DNA from: Unio delphinus
Taxonomy: Eukaryota > Mollusca > Bivalvia > Unionida > Unionidae
Direction of reading: 5' to 3'
DNA: 64,000 nucleotides
Assembly: GCA_029339505.1 (NCBI GenBank)
Contig: JAQISU010000189.1
Location: 992,001 to 1,056,000, forward strand
Below the pieces are notes generated by a model. That model had not been told where the DNA came from and made no database searches. It was given only the letters and a program-made list of their open reading frames with translations. Each line of letters starts with the position of its first letter. Position 1 is the first letter of the stretch. The position numbers were made by a program, and so were the translations under genes. Below, one piece after another: positions 13,748-23,943 of the stretch.

Positions 13748-14395
13748 TTAACCGTAAATAGGATCTAATCCGATACAATATCGTGTTCTCGGATCTGATA
13801 AATCTATAGTTATAAATCCGTGTGTGGTAGCCTGAGCACCGCTGAAGAAATTTCGGAACTGATTAAAATTCATATCGGTGCACCAAGTCGGCCAAATATT
13901 TCGTATTGCATGCGTGTCAACGCCGTTAAACATGCATAATAAATTGCAGTTATCTCGGATCACTTTTGGAATTTGTGTGTATCGTTGAGTGACATATATC
14001 ACATCAGTATTTTTGTGTCTACCTCGCGAAAATATCCTAGCTGGATTTTTTTGTTTATCTAACATTGCATCATCGTATACAACAAGATTATTAATGTTTC
14101 CATCGAGGTCTTCCACGGATGGTGCCTCGTCAATATTTGTGATAAATTCAATGATATCCTCACCGGTAATCTCCGTTGCTTTTTCGTTATAATCTTTAAT
14201 CACTTGATATCAATGCTTATTATCTACGCTAGGAGCAATAAATACTTTTTGTCCCATTTCATATATTTCATTATTAAAGTTGTGTCTAACGCTACCTGAT
14301 GGTCCAATAATTATCATCCTGATGGAATTTGGTCACATAACATGATGTCTCATGGATGTTGTTTTCTTTAATGCAGAAAAATCAATAATTTCCAT
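13748..14395 (-). pseudogene. FtsK/A32-like DNA packaging ATPase, degenerate
   Basis: Expected role: pump viral DNA into the capsid. The C-terminal 151 codons (13748-14203) are open and contain a Walker B-like 'NLVVYDDAML', an arginine-rich 'FSRGRHKNTDVIYVTQR' with the sensor-type VTQ, and a 'NCNLLCMFNG' strand, an arrangement I recognise from Polinton and NCLDV packaging ATPases. The upstream part carries the Walker A site, but it is degraded: 'IIIGPSGSVRH' stands where GPSGSGKT is expected, so the catalytic lysine is gone. Two in-frame stops (codons near 14335 and 14215) break the N-terminal half. The start at 14395 is 21 bp from the divergent PLA2 gene, suggesting a shared promoter. Length (about 215 codons) fits the family. 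Confidence 0.85.
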
Positions 14396-14416
14396 TAGAA
14401 ATAACTTAATAATATT
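14396..14416. promoter_or_regulatory. short divergent intergenic region between ATPase and PLA2 genes
   Basis: Only 21 bases, almost all A/T (ATAACTTAATAATATT), separate two divergent start codons. Any promoter for both genes must lie here or inside the coding sequences. This is inferred from position only. Confidence 0.35.
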
Positions 14417-14911
14417 ATGGATTTAGATTGTGTAAAATGCAGAACTTGTTCACCAACACTTGACCAGACAACTGTTACTACGAAGAATAACAGAGAAGAG
14501 GTCACCGGTAAATGTGAACGATGCGGGACAAGCAAGTATAGATTTGTTAAAAAAAAGGAGGAGATATCGCAACCAAGTTAGCTAAAGTCCCAGGTACACC
14601 ATGGGCAAGATATCCAGGAGAGAAACAACTTCTAGGATACAATTATTGTGGACTGGGAACACGATTAGATATCAGACTTGACGACCAAAATAATCCTAAC
14701 CCGGGTGAAGATTCGATAAAGCTATCGACGAGGCATGTTGTGTACATGATATAGCTTATCGTAGCGATGATCTTCAACAACGTCATCTCGCGGATCTAAA
14801 GTTGATACATGCGTTGAAATCTATTCCTGATAAATCGTTTAAAAAAAATTAGCTTCATGGTTAATAAAAAGTACAATGAAAGGCAAATTATTGTTCGGTG
14901 CTAGTATATAA
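14417..14911 (+). pseudogene. zinc-ribbon plus parvovirus-type phospholipase A2 protein, frameshifted
   Basis: The first 54 codons (14417-14581) form a zinc ribbon with 'CVKC' and, about 28 residues later, 'CERCG'. After a frameshift in an A-run near 14552 the frame enters a phospholipase A2 domain with the calcium-loop signature 'YNYCGLGTRLD' and, after a second shift near 14720, the catalytic helix 'DEACCVHDIAYRSDD' with the HD dyad. A third shift in an A-run near 14845 leads to a short basic/hydrophobic tail. This domain is known from parvovirus VP1 unique regions, where it helps breach endosomal membranes, and from many adintoviruses, where a zinc ribbon often precedes it. Secreted animal PLA2s differ in disulphide pattern. 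Broken by three shifts, all near homopolymers or short repeats. Confidence 0.88.
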
Positions 14912-14912
14912 C

Positions 14913-15809
14913 ATGGAAGCAATTTATTATTCTCCAAGGGGATATTTTATGGGTAAATCAGCTATCGATAAACTCGCCAACGCTGCTAAAGTATCTCATA
15001 GTATAGTTTCTGATTGGTTGGCTAAACAAGCTATATGGCAAATTTATTTACCTCTTCCGAAACAAAATTCAATAACTGCGTTTCGATATTAATGATCCGA
15101 ATGAGGTTCATCAGGCAGATATATTTTTTCTACCACATGATATAGTTAAAAAATTTGTTTCTAAATATGCGTTGACGATAGTTGATAGTTGAGTAGATAC
15201 AAATAGGCTGAGCCATTATCGACAAAGTCGTCATCTGAGGTTGCATCTGCGTTCAAAAAAATTTATCGTCGAGGACCTCTACGATATCCAAATCTTCTTC
15301 AAGCTGATCCCGGTAAAAAGTTTTAAGGTGAAGTATCGTCGATGATGAACCAACATAATACTGTAATTCGACGAGGTCATACAAGCAATTCATCGTGATC
15401 AGGCAATTATTGAGCGGTTTAATAGAACTCTATCTGATAAATTATTTCATTATCAATACGCGAAGGAATTTATCGAACATGGACGATCTAGAGAATGGGT
15501 TAAACGATTATCAGATATTATTGCATCAATTTATAATGAGGTCACCAGAAGCATAAAAATGAAACCTGTCATCGCGATAACAAAAAATATATAAGTAATA
15601 GCAAGCCAACGTTTTCACCAACAGAAATATTACCGAATAATGTCACAGTATGATATTTATATGAACCAGGTGAATATGAAGCTGGTACTAAAAGATCAAG
15701 TGATCCGATATGGAGTATCACCGCACATAAAATATATTCTATGGTATCATTTAAACATCGACCAACATTATACCAATTATACCAACAGCGGACAAATCAA
15801 AATGTATAA
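14913..15809 (+). pseudogene. retroviral-type (rve) integrase of Polinton type, degenerate
   Basis: Catalyses insertion of element DNA into host chromosomes. The N-terminal 53 codons (from 14913) look like the zinc-binding/HTH region ('YYSPRGYF', 'GKSAIDKLANAAK', 'VSDWLAKQAIWQIYLP'). After a frameshift near 15087 come the core motifs: first Asp in 'NEVHQADIFFLPHD', second in 'LLQADPGKKF', glutamate in 'HRDQAIIERFNRTL', then 'EWVKRLSDIIASIYNEVTR', a sequence I recognise from Polinton integrases. A C-terminal segment with 'EPGEYEAGTKRSSDPIWSI' resembles the chromo-like/SH3 tail. There are at least three frameshifts and several stops. It converges tail to tail with the polymerase-helicase, ending 12 bp from it. 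Confidence 0.9.
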
Positions 15810-15821
15810 TATCGTTTAATA

Positions 15822-18750
15822 CTACTTCTCTTGTTTTCCAGGAATATCAATGAAGATGTTTTGTCGTCGCGTGTCCTTTGGTCGGTAACATAACGGGACA
15901 GGTTGCAATGGAAATTTCTCTTCGTGAATATAAAATAGTTTCGTCTGAAGAATATCTCGTATTGTTTTTTTACTTGCGACAACTAAATCTGATGGTTTCC
16001 ATGTGTCCCAAAATACATTCATGGATGTTACGGGTATCATTTCACGTATTATTTCACATTGTGTTTTATTTGATTTTAATCTTATAGCGGATTTAAACGT
16101 GGTTAACTCATCATCGAGAGATCGACGATGTTCATTCATCTCTTAGTAGTCAACGATGGATTTTAATCGATGATGAGGTGATAGTTCAGTAAATGGTAGT
16201 GGTTGACCGTGATCACCGTACATAATTATTGTTGCATATTTTTCTCTTAACCAACCAAGAAATATTTTCATGATTTTCAATGATACTATACATACTTCAT
16301 CCCATAAACTTACATCAGGGATATATTTTGTACCGATCCGATCTGGGTTCCAATTATCTCCGCTCCATGAAAAAAAACTGTGATAGATGCACGCATCAAT
16401 GTTTTTGGATTTTATTTCTCTGGCAAGACGGTGAGTAGAAATTAACACTATCATGTTAAAGTTTTTCCCAAAGAGATTAATTACCCGAGTTGTCTTTCCG
16501 CAACCTCCAGGTTCGTTCAAGTAAACAAGTTTATGTCGTGCTATTGGGTCATGTATACTAGCACTCGATGATTGTTTCTCGATGACGTTGCTATGATATT
16601 TATCTTCGTCGGGAACAACAGCGGTGGTTCTATAATTATGTAGTTGTTCATGTTTTTCTCGCCATGTAGCCCATTCATTACCGTCGGTAAAATATTTATT
16701 AACTTGTTTGCGGTATTTTTTGTCAAAATAAAATGAGTCTGTGGCAACTTTAACAGCGATATCAGGAAATCGATTTACCACCGATAATAAATTTATCGAG
16801 GTATAAGCCAGCATCGATGATCTCAGATGAGTGTACTGTGGTAATTTTCCGTTAAAATATTCAACGATGGTGCCGAACTCTTTTCCGTTAGACAGATATT
16901 CTGGTATTGTTCGATTAAATGTTCCCTTGGAAACTGTCTCATCGATAATAAATTTTAGTTCTCCTGGATCCAGCACTAATTTGGCACATTTTCGTTTACG
17001 GTGTCCAACTTCTTGAATATCTTTTCACCCTGAGTTAATTTCCCGATTATAATCGGCCCAACATTTTTACACTCTTGCGTGATAATATCGCGTAAAAATT
17101 CAATTTCTTAATTGGGAAACTGGTCTGGTGTTGGTAACCATACTTCGGTTTGACATTTATGAGAAATTATTACCTCGGACACAGTCAACGAGGTTAATAT
17201 TCCGCTATCTATACATGGTATGTATGTCAATAATACCATTTGCGCCCATCTTTTGTTACAAGAAATGTTTTCCAAACCATACATAAGTTATCGGATGAAG
17301 TCCGTCAGCGAACGTAAACGAAGTTATTTCGGCAAACCCAGTAACATCAAAATCAGGCAATGGTCCGTTAACAGCTCTTCTTACCATGCTATGTGTGGGA
17401 TGACCAAACCGTTTAAAATATTTATTACATTCTCCGTACCCTAGAAAACTTCCTGGGTAGCACGCTGAAATGTCCACGGACATCATAACTTCGAGATTAT
17501 ATTTTGTGTTTCATAGACCACCATGACCGTATTCTACACAGCTCGAGAAATCTAGGTTTGGTTGGCGACCATGAGTTTTTCTCTCTGGCAAAATGAGCTG
17601 CAACTGATGGCACAGAAAAAACTATTTCTGGTAATTTTATCAGCGAAATTTTGTAAGTTTTTAGTTTTTTGATCATTTTCGTTTAGATATTTCAGCACGA
17701 GGTCCTTCATTTCCGTTTATAGATTTTCAGTGCAGTATATATCTCCGTTTGATTTAACAAATTGATCATATTGTTCACCGCTGAAAAACAACCGTATACT
17801 CATATTTTCTGTTTTACTCAACGCGTGAACATAATCATACATATTGCCGTGATAATATTGTAGTGTTCTGGAATTAGGAGAATTTCCTTCGGTGATATTC
17901 CACGCATGAGAATTATGATCGATGATTTCAATTGGGTTTCCTCCATTGCGATATCAACCAGAACTATAAAATATTCTATCCGGGAATATTTTTACAACAA
18001 TGGGAACTTTTTATTTTTTCTCTAACGCGTCAAGATCTTTCTTTGTTGCTCCGTCACCTTTTTTCTTAATAAATTCATTCCACGCATAAATTTTCGATTT
18101 CTTGCATCGGTTAATTCATTGCCTCGTTTTGTATTCATAAAATGATTAATAGTTTGTTCAGCAACACAGTTTAAATCCGATGATAGTTCCATGTCTATTA
18201 TTTCACAATCGTTGGGTGTCTCAACGAGAAACATTCCATATATGATCACGTTAATCGGATATGCTATCTTGACTATGAATTGCTACCAGTGCACACGGTT
18301 TGGTAATTTCGGTCATCACGAAAAAGTTACCATGTTCTAGTACTCGTCGCCAATGATGATGTATTCTCCAAGTACGTGAATCTATTGTCAACAGTTGGTC
18401 TATTTTGTGATCTTTTTAGTTGCTGATCTATTCGTTTTTTGTCGTCGTGATAACTTTTGTTGAAAATGTGTGTATGTGACGTTCAAGTAATATCTTTTAC
18501 CGTGCTGAAAATTTATCAACGATAATATTTGTTTGGCACGTTCCATCGTTAATGTCTTATCTTCATGTGTTGTCATATATATCGAGTATGTATATTAGGC
18601 ATCATTTGTGAGATGTTCATATTTTGCTGCCTTGATAGCATTTATTATTCTTGATCGGTAATGTACTGGTGATATTTTATCACCGAGGTCATACCAAGCT
18701 CGTTCTCTCGGCAGGGCTTCATTCACTTCAATGTCTAAAACATTTTCCAT
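15822..18750 (-). pseudogene. family B DNA polymerase fused to SF1-type helicase, degenerate
   Basis: Replication protein of about 970 codons. The likely start is the Met at 18750 ('MENVLDIEVNEALPRERAW'). The N-terminal part is broken by stops (18595, 18410 region) and shifts. Motif A is 'MMSVDISACYPGSF' (near 17480), motif B lies around 17030, and motif C is 'VKVATDSFYF' (near 16750). The same unbroken 277-codon frame (16143-16976) runs on into the helicase with Walker A 'GGCGKTT' (near 16500) and Walker B 'VSLWDEVCI' (near 16300), so the fusion is seen directly. After one in-frame stop at 16143 the C-terminal helicase region continues to 15822 ('PLCYRPKDTRRQN'). Its counterpart in element 2 is 45813-47956. 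I cannot identify exonuclease motifs with confidence. Confidence 0.85.
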
Positions 18751-18811
18751 ATGCATTCACACAAATTTGCCTTCAATTCAATTTTATACATTTGTTGTGT
18801 ATAATATAGCA
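18751..18811. promoter_or_regulatory. divergent promoter region, polymerase / zinc-finger genes
   Basis: 61 bases separate the polymerase start (18750, minus) and the zinc-finger start (18812, plus). It contains TATA-like 'GTATAATATAG' upstream of the plus-strand gene. The equivalent space in element 2 is 42 bases with 'TTATTATATAAT', so the divergent arrangement is conserved. Confidence 0.4.
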
Positions 18812-19091
18812 ATGGCAAACAATTATTGTTGTTGGGTATGGAAATGCACTGGAGTATGTGGTCGACGTTGTATTGGAAATTACTGCGCAAGTCATAACTA
18901 TAAAAACAAAAATAAACCTTTACATTTTATATGTATTAAATGTGGACATGGAGTGCGGGGGGAAAACTAAGTTATGTTTTGATTGTGGAGGAAATAGATT
19001 CAGAGAACTGGCTAAATACTAAAAACGAAAATTTAATAGTATCATATCTGAGCCAGAATATATCTCCGGAGATTATAAAAATAAAATTTGA
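18812..19091 (+). pseudogene. cysteine-rich zinc-finger protein
   Basis: Starts at 'MANNYCCWVWKC'. An N-terminal cluster of cysteines and one histidine ('CTGVCGRRCIGNYCASH') is followed by a second finger 'CIKCGHGVRG' and, after a shift in a G-run near 18960, 'LCFDCGGNRFREL'. The element 2 homologue (47999-48535) keeps the pattern CxxCGxGVxG ... LCxxCGGxRxREL, so the frame is real. An in-frame TAA lies at 19020. The upstream open codons from 18731 are not used because conservation begins at 18812. Function unknown; the position opposite the polymerase gene suggests a replication or regulatory role. Confidence 0.7.
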
Positions 19092-19111
19092 TAATTAATT
19101 TTTTAACATTT

Positions 19112-19594
19112 ATGGATCAAATCGAATTTGCTTCTCATCCACGTTATATCGATTGTGAGTCATCTAGATGTGGAATCATCAGGCATCGACGATTAAAGAA
19201 AAATATTGGTTATATTATTAATCGTGGATATATGACAATTAGTATCTCGAATAATAAAATACTAAATATTATCTAGCTCATACATTTATTTACAAGTGTT
19301 ATAATGGACTGATCCCTGATGGTCTATTATTGATCATATTAACAGAAATAAACTTGATAATCGTATCATCGACATCAAGAAAATTGTCTTAATTCTGCGC
19401 CGAAGATTAAACTACAATAACGTCTTCCTGTAATGGCAATCATGGATGATTGCACACAATATTGTCCATCAACGTATTCCGCTGAAAAATATTATGATAT
19501 TAATAGACGATCTATAAAATGTATAGCAGATAATATATATTTAGCAGCATATTCGAAGAAATTTCACGTATGGGTATTTTTTTTATATGTTTGA
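19112..19594 (+). pseudogene. HNH endonuclease with NUMOD-type domains, broken
   Basis: The N-terminal 50 codons ('HPRYIDCESSRCGIIRHRR', 'NRGYMTISI') match the NUMOD4-like start of the better preserved element 2 gene at 48550. After a shift near 19275 come the HNH remnants 'YKCYNGLIPDG' and 'IDHINRNKLDNR', and near 19485-19590 a NUMOD1-like segment 'KYYDINRRSIKCIADNIY'. These domains are known from homing endonucleases of phages and large DNA viruses. Broken by several shifts and stops. Confidence 0.7.
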
Positions 19595-19635
19595 ATGGTA
19601 TAAACAATTAAGCAAATGATTTCTTGTCTGTATAA

Positions 19636-19982
19636 ATGAACGATGAAAATATCACCCATTTGTCTGATGAACTTGATAAACTAAAATATTGCATCGGTGA
19701 TAATAAAATATTTACATGTGGTTATCTTGAACAAGAGTATGAATGTGTTGTATCAATGAGAGATGAAGGAAACCATCTCAAAGAAGCGAGTATAGAATCA
19801 TTAAGACAATCATTGACGCAAGAACTAAGATTATGATTAAAAAGCGTGATAAAATACAATTGTTTGTACCAGCTCCTAAAATAATAAAAAAGATCGAGGA
19901 TGATCTCAAAGAAATATTTAATGAGCGAAAACAAGGTAGAGATCTCAATACAGATTTAGATAAACTTTTAAATCATTTTTAA
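19636..19982 (+). pseudogene. orphan small protein, frameshifted
   Basis: 67 codons from 'MNDENITHLSDELDKLKY' are followed, after a shift near 19830, by a lysine-rich helical segment ('IIKKIEDDLKEIFNERKQ') to 19982. About 115 residues, charged, probably alpha-helical. No convincing homologue in element 2; the ORF at 50193 sits in a similar position but does not look alike. Function unknown. Confidence 0.45.
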
Positions 19983-20131
19983 TAAATTTCTTTCCATGTT
20001 GACAATTTTCTTTGAAAAACATCATTAAGTTGTAGTTGTATAGTCTAATCTTCATCTATAATTTTTGTTGTTGTTCGATATTCGTTGTTAAATATTCTAT
20101 TGGTCTTTATCATCGTCGACGGTTTTTTCAT

Positions 20132-20624
20132 TTAGTGATATTTGTTCCCGCAGTTGTAGTATTTGCTGTTCTTGTTGTTGTATCTGCGTGGTATATTGTT
20201 CGCTGTCTCATTATTGGTTTCATATATTTTTATATATTCATCTACTTTTTTATTACGATCCAGTTCGCTAAGTTTATTTACCATTGTCATCAATGTTTTT
20301 TGTTGTTGTATAATTTTTTTCATTTGTTGAAGTGATTAAGGTTTTATTTTTATTAAATTTTTCTTTTAGTTTGTTTAAATTTTCTCGCTGTTGTAATAAT
20401 TCATAAGTTATTTTTTTCATTTCCGCGCTTAACTGTTTACCTGCTTTTGTACCAGCTAATCCTCCTGGGAACATTTTGTTATTGGATGCTTCAGTCCATA
20501 TTTTATACAATCTGTTTAATCCTATCCGGTACTGTTCAGCAATTGTTTTTGGTTGTTCTTGTCCTCGTATGGAAATTATATCGTTGAGTTCATTAACACT
20601 TAAATATTTTGCTCGAACAGGCAT
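20132..20624 (-). pseudogene. helix-turn-helix plus coiled-coil protein
   Basis: The first 116 codons (20274-20624) begin 'MPVRAKYLSVNELNDIIS' and contain a possible helix-turn-helix 'KTIAEQYRIGLNRLYKIW'. Then comes a glutamine/lysine-rich coiled coil ('ELLQQRENLNKLKEKFN') that continues after a frameshift near 20320 into a second helical stretch ('MKKIIQQQKTLMTMVNKLSE') and an asparagine-rich tail. It could be a DNA-binding regulator; that is inference from the helix pattern. No counterpart seen in element 2. Confidence 0.5.
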
Positions 20625-20632
20625 ATATAAAA

Positions 20633-20892
20633 ATTATATAAAAAACAATGATGGAAAACAATGACGAGTAATAATGTAATTTTTACATACACGTACAACC
20701 CATTCAAACAAATATATACCGCGTACATGTAATATATTAACATGCGCGTGATAAACAATTATATAAAAAAACAATGATGGTAAACAATGATGGAAAATTA
20801 TCATCGGAAATAATGTAATATTCACATACACGTAAAACCCGTTCAAACAAATATATACCGCGTACATATAATATATTAACGTGCGCGTGATA
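20633..20892. repeat. two tandem copies of a ~130-bp unit, possible control or origin region
   Basis: Units 20633-20757 and 20758-20892 share 'ATATAAAAAACAATGATGG', 'ACATACACGTA', 'TTCAAACAAATATATACCGC' and 'GCGCGTGATAA'. They lie upstream of the HTH gene and next to the end of the morphogenesis cluster, in otherwise non-coding DNA. Confidence 0.75.
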
Positions 20893-21059
20893 AGTAATCA
20901 TGTTCAATAATTATGTTAATAATCATATAAAATAATTAACACAATAAATTATCCATCGAGAATGACAACATAAGTAAATATAGCAATGTCTTAAATGTTA
21001 AACAGAGACCTATTACAGCTGATTTTTTACTATGATTCTCATTATTATATCTGATTCAT

Positions 21060-21234
21060 GATTATTTGTCATGATTACTTGTCATGATTATTTGACATAA
21101 TAATAATTATAATAATAAAAAATTTCTCTGATTTTTTTTTGTCAATTTTCATTGAAATCGATTTTCTCTAAATGATTTCCTGGGTTTCTACCTTTATTGG
21201 TTAAAAAAATAAACTTTCATCGATTTCCTGGATT
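21060..21234. promoter_or_regulatory. conserved non-coding block with direct repeats (element 1)
   Basis: Contains a 'CATGATTATTTGTCA'-type direct repeat about four times (21056-21100). On the minus strand, around 21141-21190, it carries a motif (CCAGGAA, then AGAGAAAATCGATTT) shared with element 2 at 50919-50970. No ORF spans it. Conservation between otherwise diverged copies suggests a cis-acting site. Confidence 0.5.
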
Positions 21235-21452
21235 TTAATCACTCAATATTTTCATGAGTTCCTCGACACGTAGACAAGAGTGAACATACTGCATTATTTG
21301 ATCACGACTACAACTAATCGTAGTTACAGTATCTCACTGCAATTGTTTCATTTGATCTTCCGTCAACAAAAATTTATTATCGTCGCCGAGATTATCAATA
21401 CTTAGTTCAACTTGGAAATCTTCTTCAACGGGTTCATCTCCGGGAAATTCAT
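21235..21452 (-). pseudogene. small acidic protein of unknown function
   Basis: About 72 codons from the Met at 21452 ('MNFPGDEPVEEDFQVELS') with an in-frame TGA after 'MKQLQ' near 21335, then ending 'LRVEELMKILSD'. Acidic N-terminus. It is the last gene of the morphogenesis cluster. No counterpart identified in element 2. Confidence 0.4.
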
Positions 21453-21534
21453 TTTTTTTTCAAACATCAAATTTCATCGAAAATTTTCCTGATAGCGTTT
21501 TCAAGTTTATCTGGCTCGTAAATAACTACTCGAT

Positions 21535-22960
21535 TATGTTGATATATATTTAAAAATCTTATATATTTTCAATTTGTGACGAAAGTCCTGGGATTTCACA
21601 TCCAAAGTAATCTGTAACAGCTCTCCTCGAAGATCAAGCAAAGAGAAATTTTGGTCGACTATTTTAAAATTCATTCTTGATATAAAATTATTGTCTCCAA
21701 ATATGTTAAATGAAGTAGCTTCATCACGATTAAACTTCCCGGAGAAACATTCGGAGAGAACGTATATAGAATGTAACCTTGATTCGCCGTTGATGACTTT
21801 GATATATCAACGGAATAACTACCTAACACAGCATCACAGATTACATGTATAGCAATCGTCGATGATATATCAACGTTGCCCGGAGATCTGTATTTGTTGT
21901 TTTATACGTTGAATTATTCGATCGTAGAATTGATTTGTATTAGCACGCATAAATCTGTGGAAAATATTCGTTGATTACATCACTGAACGATTTTTTCATC
22001 GATGGTATATCCCATTCTGGGAACTTATAATCGGGTAACGTTTTTACGGTTAGCGAGAAAACTCTTAAAAAATCTTGTTTGGAAACGCTATCCCGGTCAT
22101 CGATTATGACATCGAGTAATGATTTATTAAAAAAATCCATGTCAGCGATAATTTGATTTAATTGTTCAACCTGTTTAATAATTTCATCACGAATAATTGA
22201 TACATCAGCGAGAAGAGAAATAAAACATTGACGTAATTGTTGTAAACGCGTTTGAAATACTCTTTTAATGTTATTATAGTAAACAGATAGATTATTGTAT
22301 GCTATAGTCCAACTTTCACGAGTGGGTAACTCAAATCTCCATAGTACATGACCTATCGTTGTATAATCGAAACTCTGATCGTTTGTAATAACACAGTAAA
22401 TTTTTGTAAAATTTGTTTTGGTCGCTAACTTATCAAGAAGACCACCTTCTGAGTAATCAAATTTATTTTCCGTGGGTGATCTAGCATCTGTGATAAAATC
22501 AGATTTTTTCTGTTCAGGTGCTCTCGAGTGAATCGAAGGTAGTTCTTTCAACCATGCTTTATAAACCCGCGGGTATCACTGCGATTTCCTCGTAACCATG
22601 GTACATTATATCCTGGAAGTTTAAACGTTGGAATATCTTCTACGCGTATATTATATTTCTTTGCAAACTCTGTTCTCGTTTGAGGATGATCTTCACCTAA
22701 TATAAGTTGAATTGTTCGTAAATTACGTTCATCCATGTCGGCGATAATTTTATTACATATCTCCGTGTATTCGATGAATTTATCTCGGTTAGGAGGAATC
22801 GTATTGATTCCGTTATGAGTTGATTTCTAATTCGCTCAAAATCTCTTCATAGCTGTAAATTGTTTGCTAATATCTAGTCTTCTATTGTAAAATGTTCTAT
22901 ATTATGAGCTTCTGATTTTGTTCTTAAACTATTTTAAAAAAGTATATAACGGTTATTCAG
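21535..22960 (-). pseudogene. penton/fibre-like minor virion protein with internal duplication
   Basis: Three overlapping open stretches (22548-22736, 21940-22551, 21535-21950) in shifting frames. A domain with 'NKIIADMDERN' ... 'VEDIPTFKLPGYNVPWLRG' is followed by a diverged second copy 'NQIIADMDFF' ... 'TLPDYKFPEWDIPSMKKSF', which element 2 has only once. The C-terminal part (from 21950) has 'STIAIHVICDAVLGSYSVDI', 'YTFSPNVSPG' and 'FKIVDQNFSLLDLRGELLQI', closely matching the end of 57118-57880. The IVDQ...LRGE...I ending is typical of a Polinton/adintovirus minor virion protein; a beta-rich penton role is inference. The N-terminus (22740-22960) is badly broken. Confidence 0.65.
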
Positions 22961-23434
22961 ATGTTAATTTATTATCAACACCGTGATAATCTTCCTTCGT
23001 GGAATTTATTTCGACAACAATGGCTCATCTCCTTTTATCTCGATGGGATATTTATCTTTGTCATCTTCGACAACTATTTTAGTTTTTACAGTAATTGTTT
23101 GAATTTAATGTATAATTTACGCGTTGATAGTTTCAATATCATATGCTCCTGTAGGCAAATGTATTGTGTGCCATTCTGGTGTTCCATCAGGGCCGTTTTT
23201 ATACGCGAACGTAAAACTATTATTGGGTGGTTTACCATTGAATGGTTCTGATTTAACATTAGGCCAACTATAATGACATCTTAACTGAGTTAACGCCATC
23301 TCATTAGCTGGTATCGAAATTGGAAATTCAACGCTGAACTCCGGAGTTTTCGTTACCAATAATATTAATTTTGTTTTCCCCGTTGTCGTATTTTCTGATA
23401 TGTGTTGAAGCAGTTCTTGTGACGATGTCTGCGA

Positions 23435-23437
<3 letters not shown>
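22961..23437 (-). pseudogene. conserved Polinton-type virion protein (PEFSV / LGxY family)
   Basis: 107 open codons (23117-23437) starting 'MSQTSSQELLQHISENT', with 'KTPEFSVEFPISIPANEMAL', 'CHYSWPNVKSEPF' and 'IHLPTGAYDIETIN'. This pattern (a short beta-rich head, a Y-S-W-x-N motif, then L-x-x-G-x-Y-x-I-E-x-I-N) recurs in Polinton/adintovirus genomes. The element 2 copy at 56613-57011 continues to a 'TVLGWP' end. The rest of the element 1 gene, down to about 22961, is frameshifted. Its start overlaps the preceding membrane protein gene. Exact function unknown; a capsid-vertex or fibre part is plausible. Confidence 0.6.
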
Positions 23438-23485
<48 letters not shown>

Positions 23486-23900
23486 CTTTTTCTAATATTG
23501 ACATCGTTGAATCATACACGCGAGTCATCTTCGAGAACTCATCGTCGGATATTAATGTGTCATCGAGTGATGATGAGATCATCGAGGATAATTGTGTGTA
23601 CGCGTTGGATACCGTGTGAAGTTTATAGTGTAGTTTATGCTGTGAGTACGATGATATTTTTTTGTTATAATCGAGATTACTCCCGCGATGGTTGTCGCAG
23701 CAGATATACAAATTGGAACAACTATCGGAGCAATCATAGTTACCGATGATAGTATTATACTGGCACCGGTGATTACACCGGATATCGAGTACACGGTTAC
23801 ATCAACGGCATTACGCGATATTCATTAGAGAGACCTTTGAGTTTTTGTTGAAACTCTTCTCTGACCTGATCATAGCTGTATTGATGAGATGTTGTAATTA
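23328..23900 (-). pseudogene. two-part membrane protein with poly-Asn tract
   Basis: A coiled N-terminus ('SYDQVREEFQQKLKGL', near 23850) is followed by a hydrophobic segment 'GASIILSSVTMIAPIVVPIC' and a second 'AATTIAGVISII', likely two membrane passes. After a frameshift near 23660 a helical tail 'AYTQLSSMISSSLDDTLIS' follows, ending in a run of about 16-17 Asn encoded by an (ATT)n repeat on the plus strand (23437-23486). Element 2 has the same order at 56056-56641 with only six Asn. The tail pattern (D-x-x-I-S-D-x-E-F) is shared with small Polinton proteins I have seen, function unknown. Confidence 0.6.
23437..23486. repeat. (ATT)n microsatellite inside viral ORF
   Basis: About 16 ATT units, translated as poly-Asn on the minus strand. 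Element 2 has a much shorter AAT run at the same place, so it expanded in element 1. Confidence 0.9.
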
Positions 23901-23943
23901 TTTTTGAAAACACTAGTGTTTTTAAACCGTTTATAATTTTAAT

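Noticed and set aside
13989..14192. 67-codon plus-strand ORF
   Set aside because: Shadow of the ATPase gene on the opposite strand.
18731..18811. N-terminal extension of the zinc-finger ORF
   Set aside because: Not conserved in element 2 and overlaps the polymerase start; the Met at 18812 is preferred.
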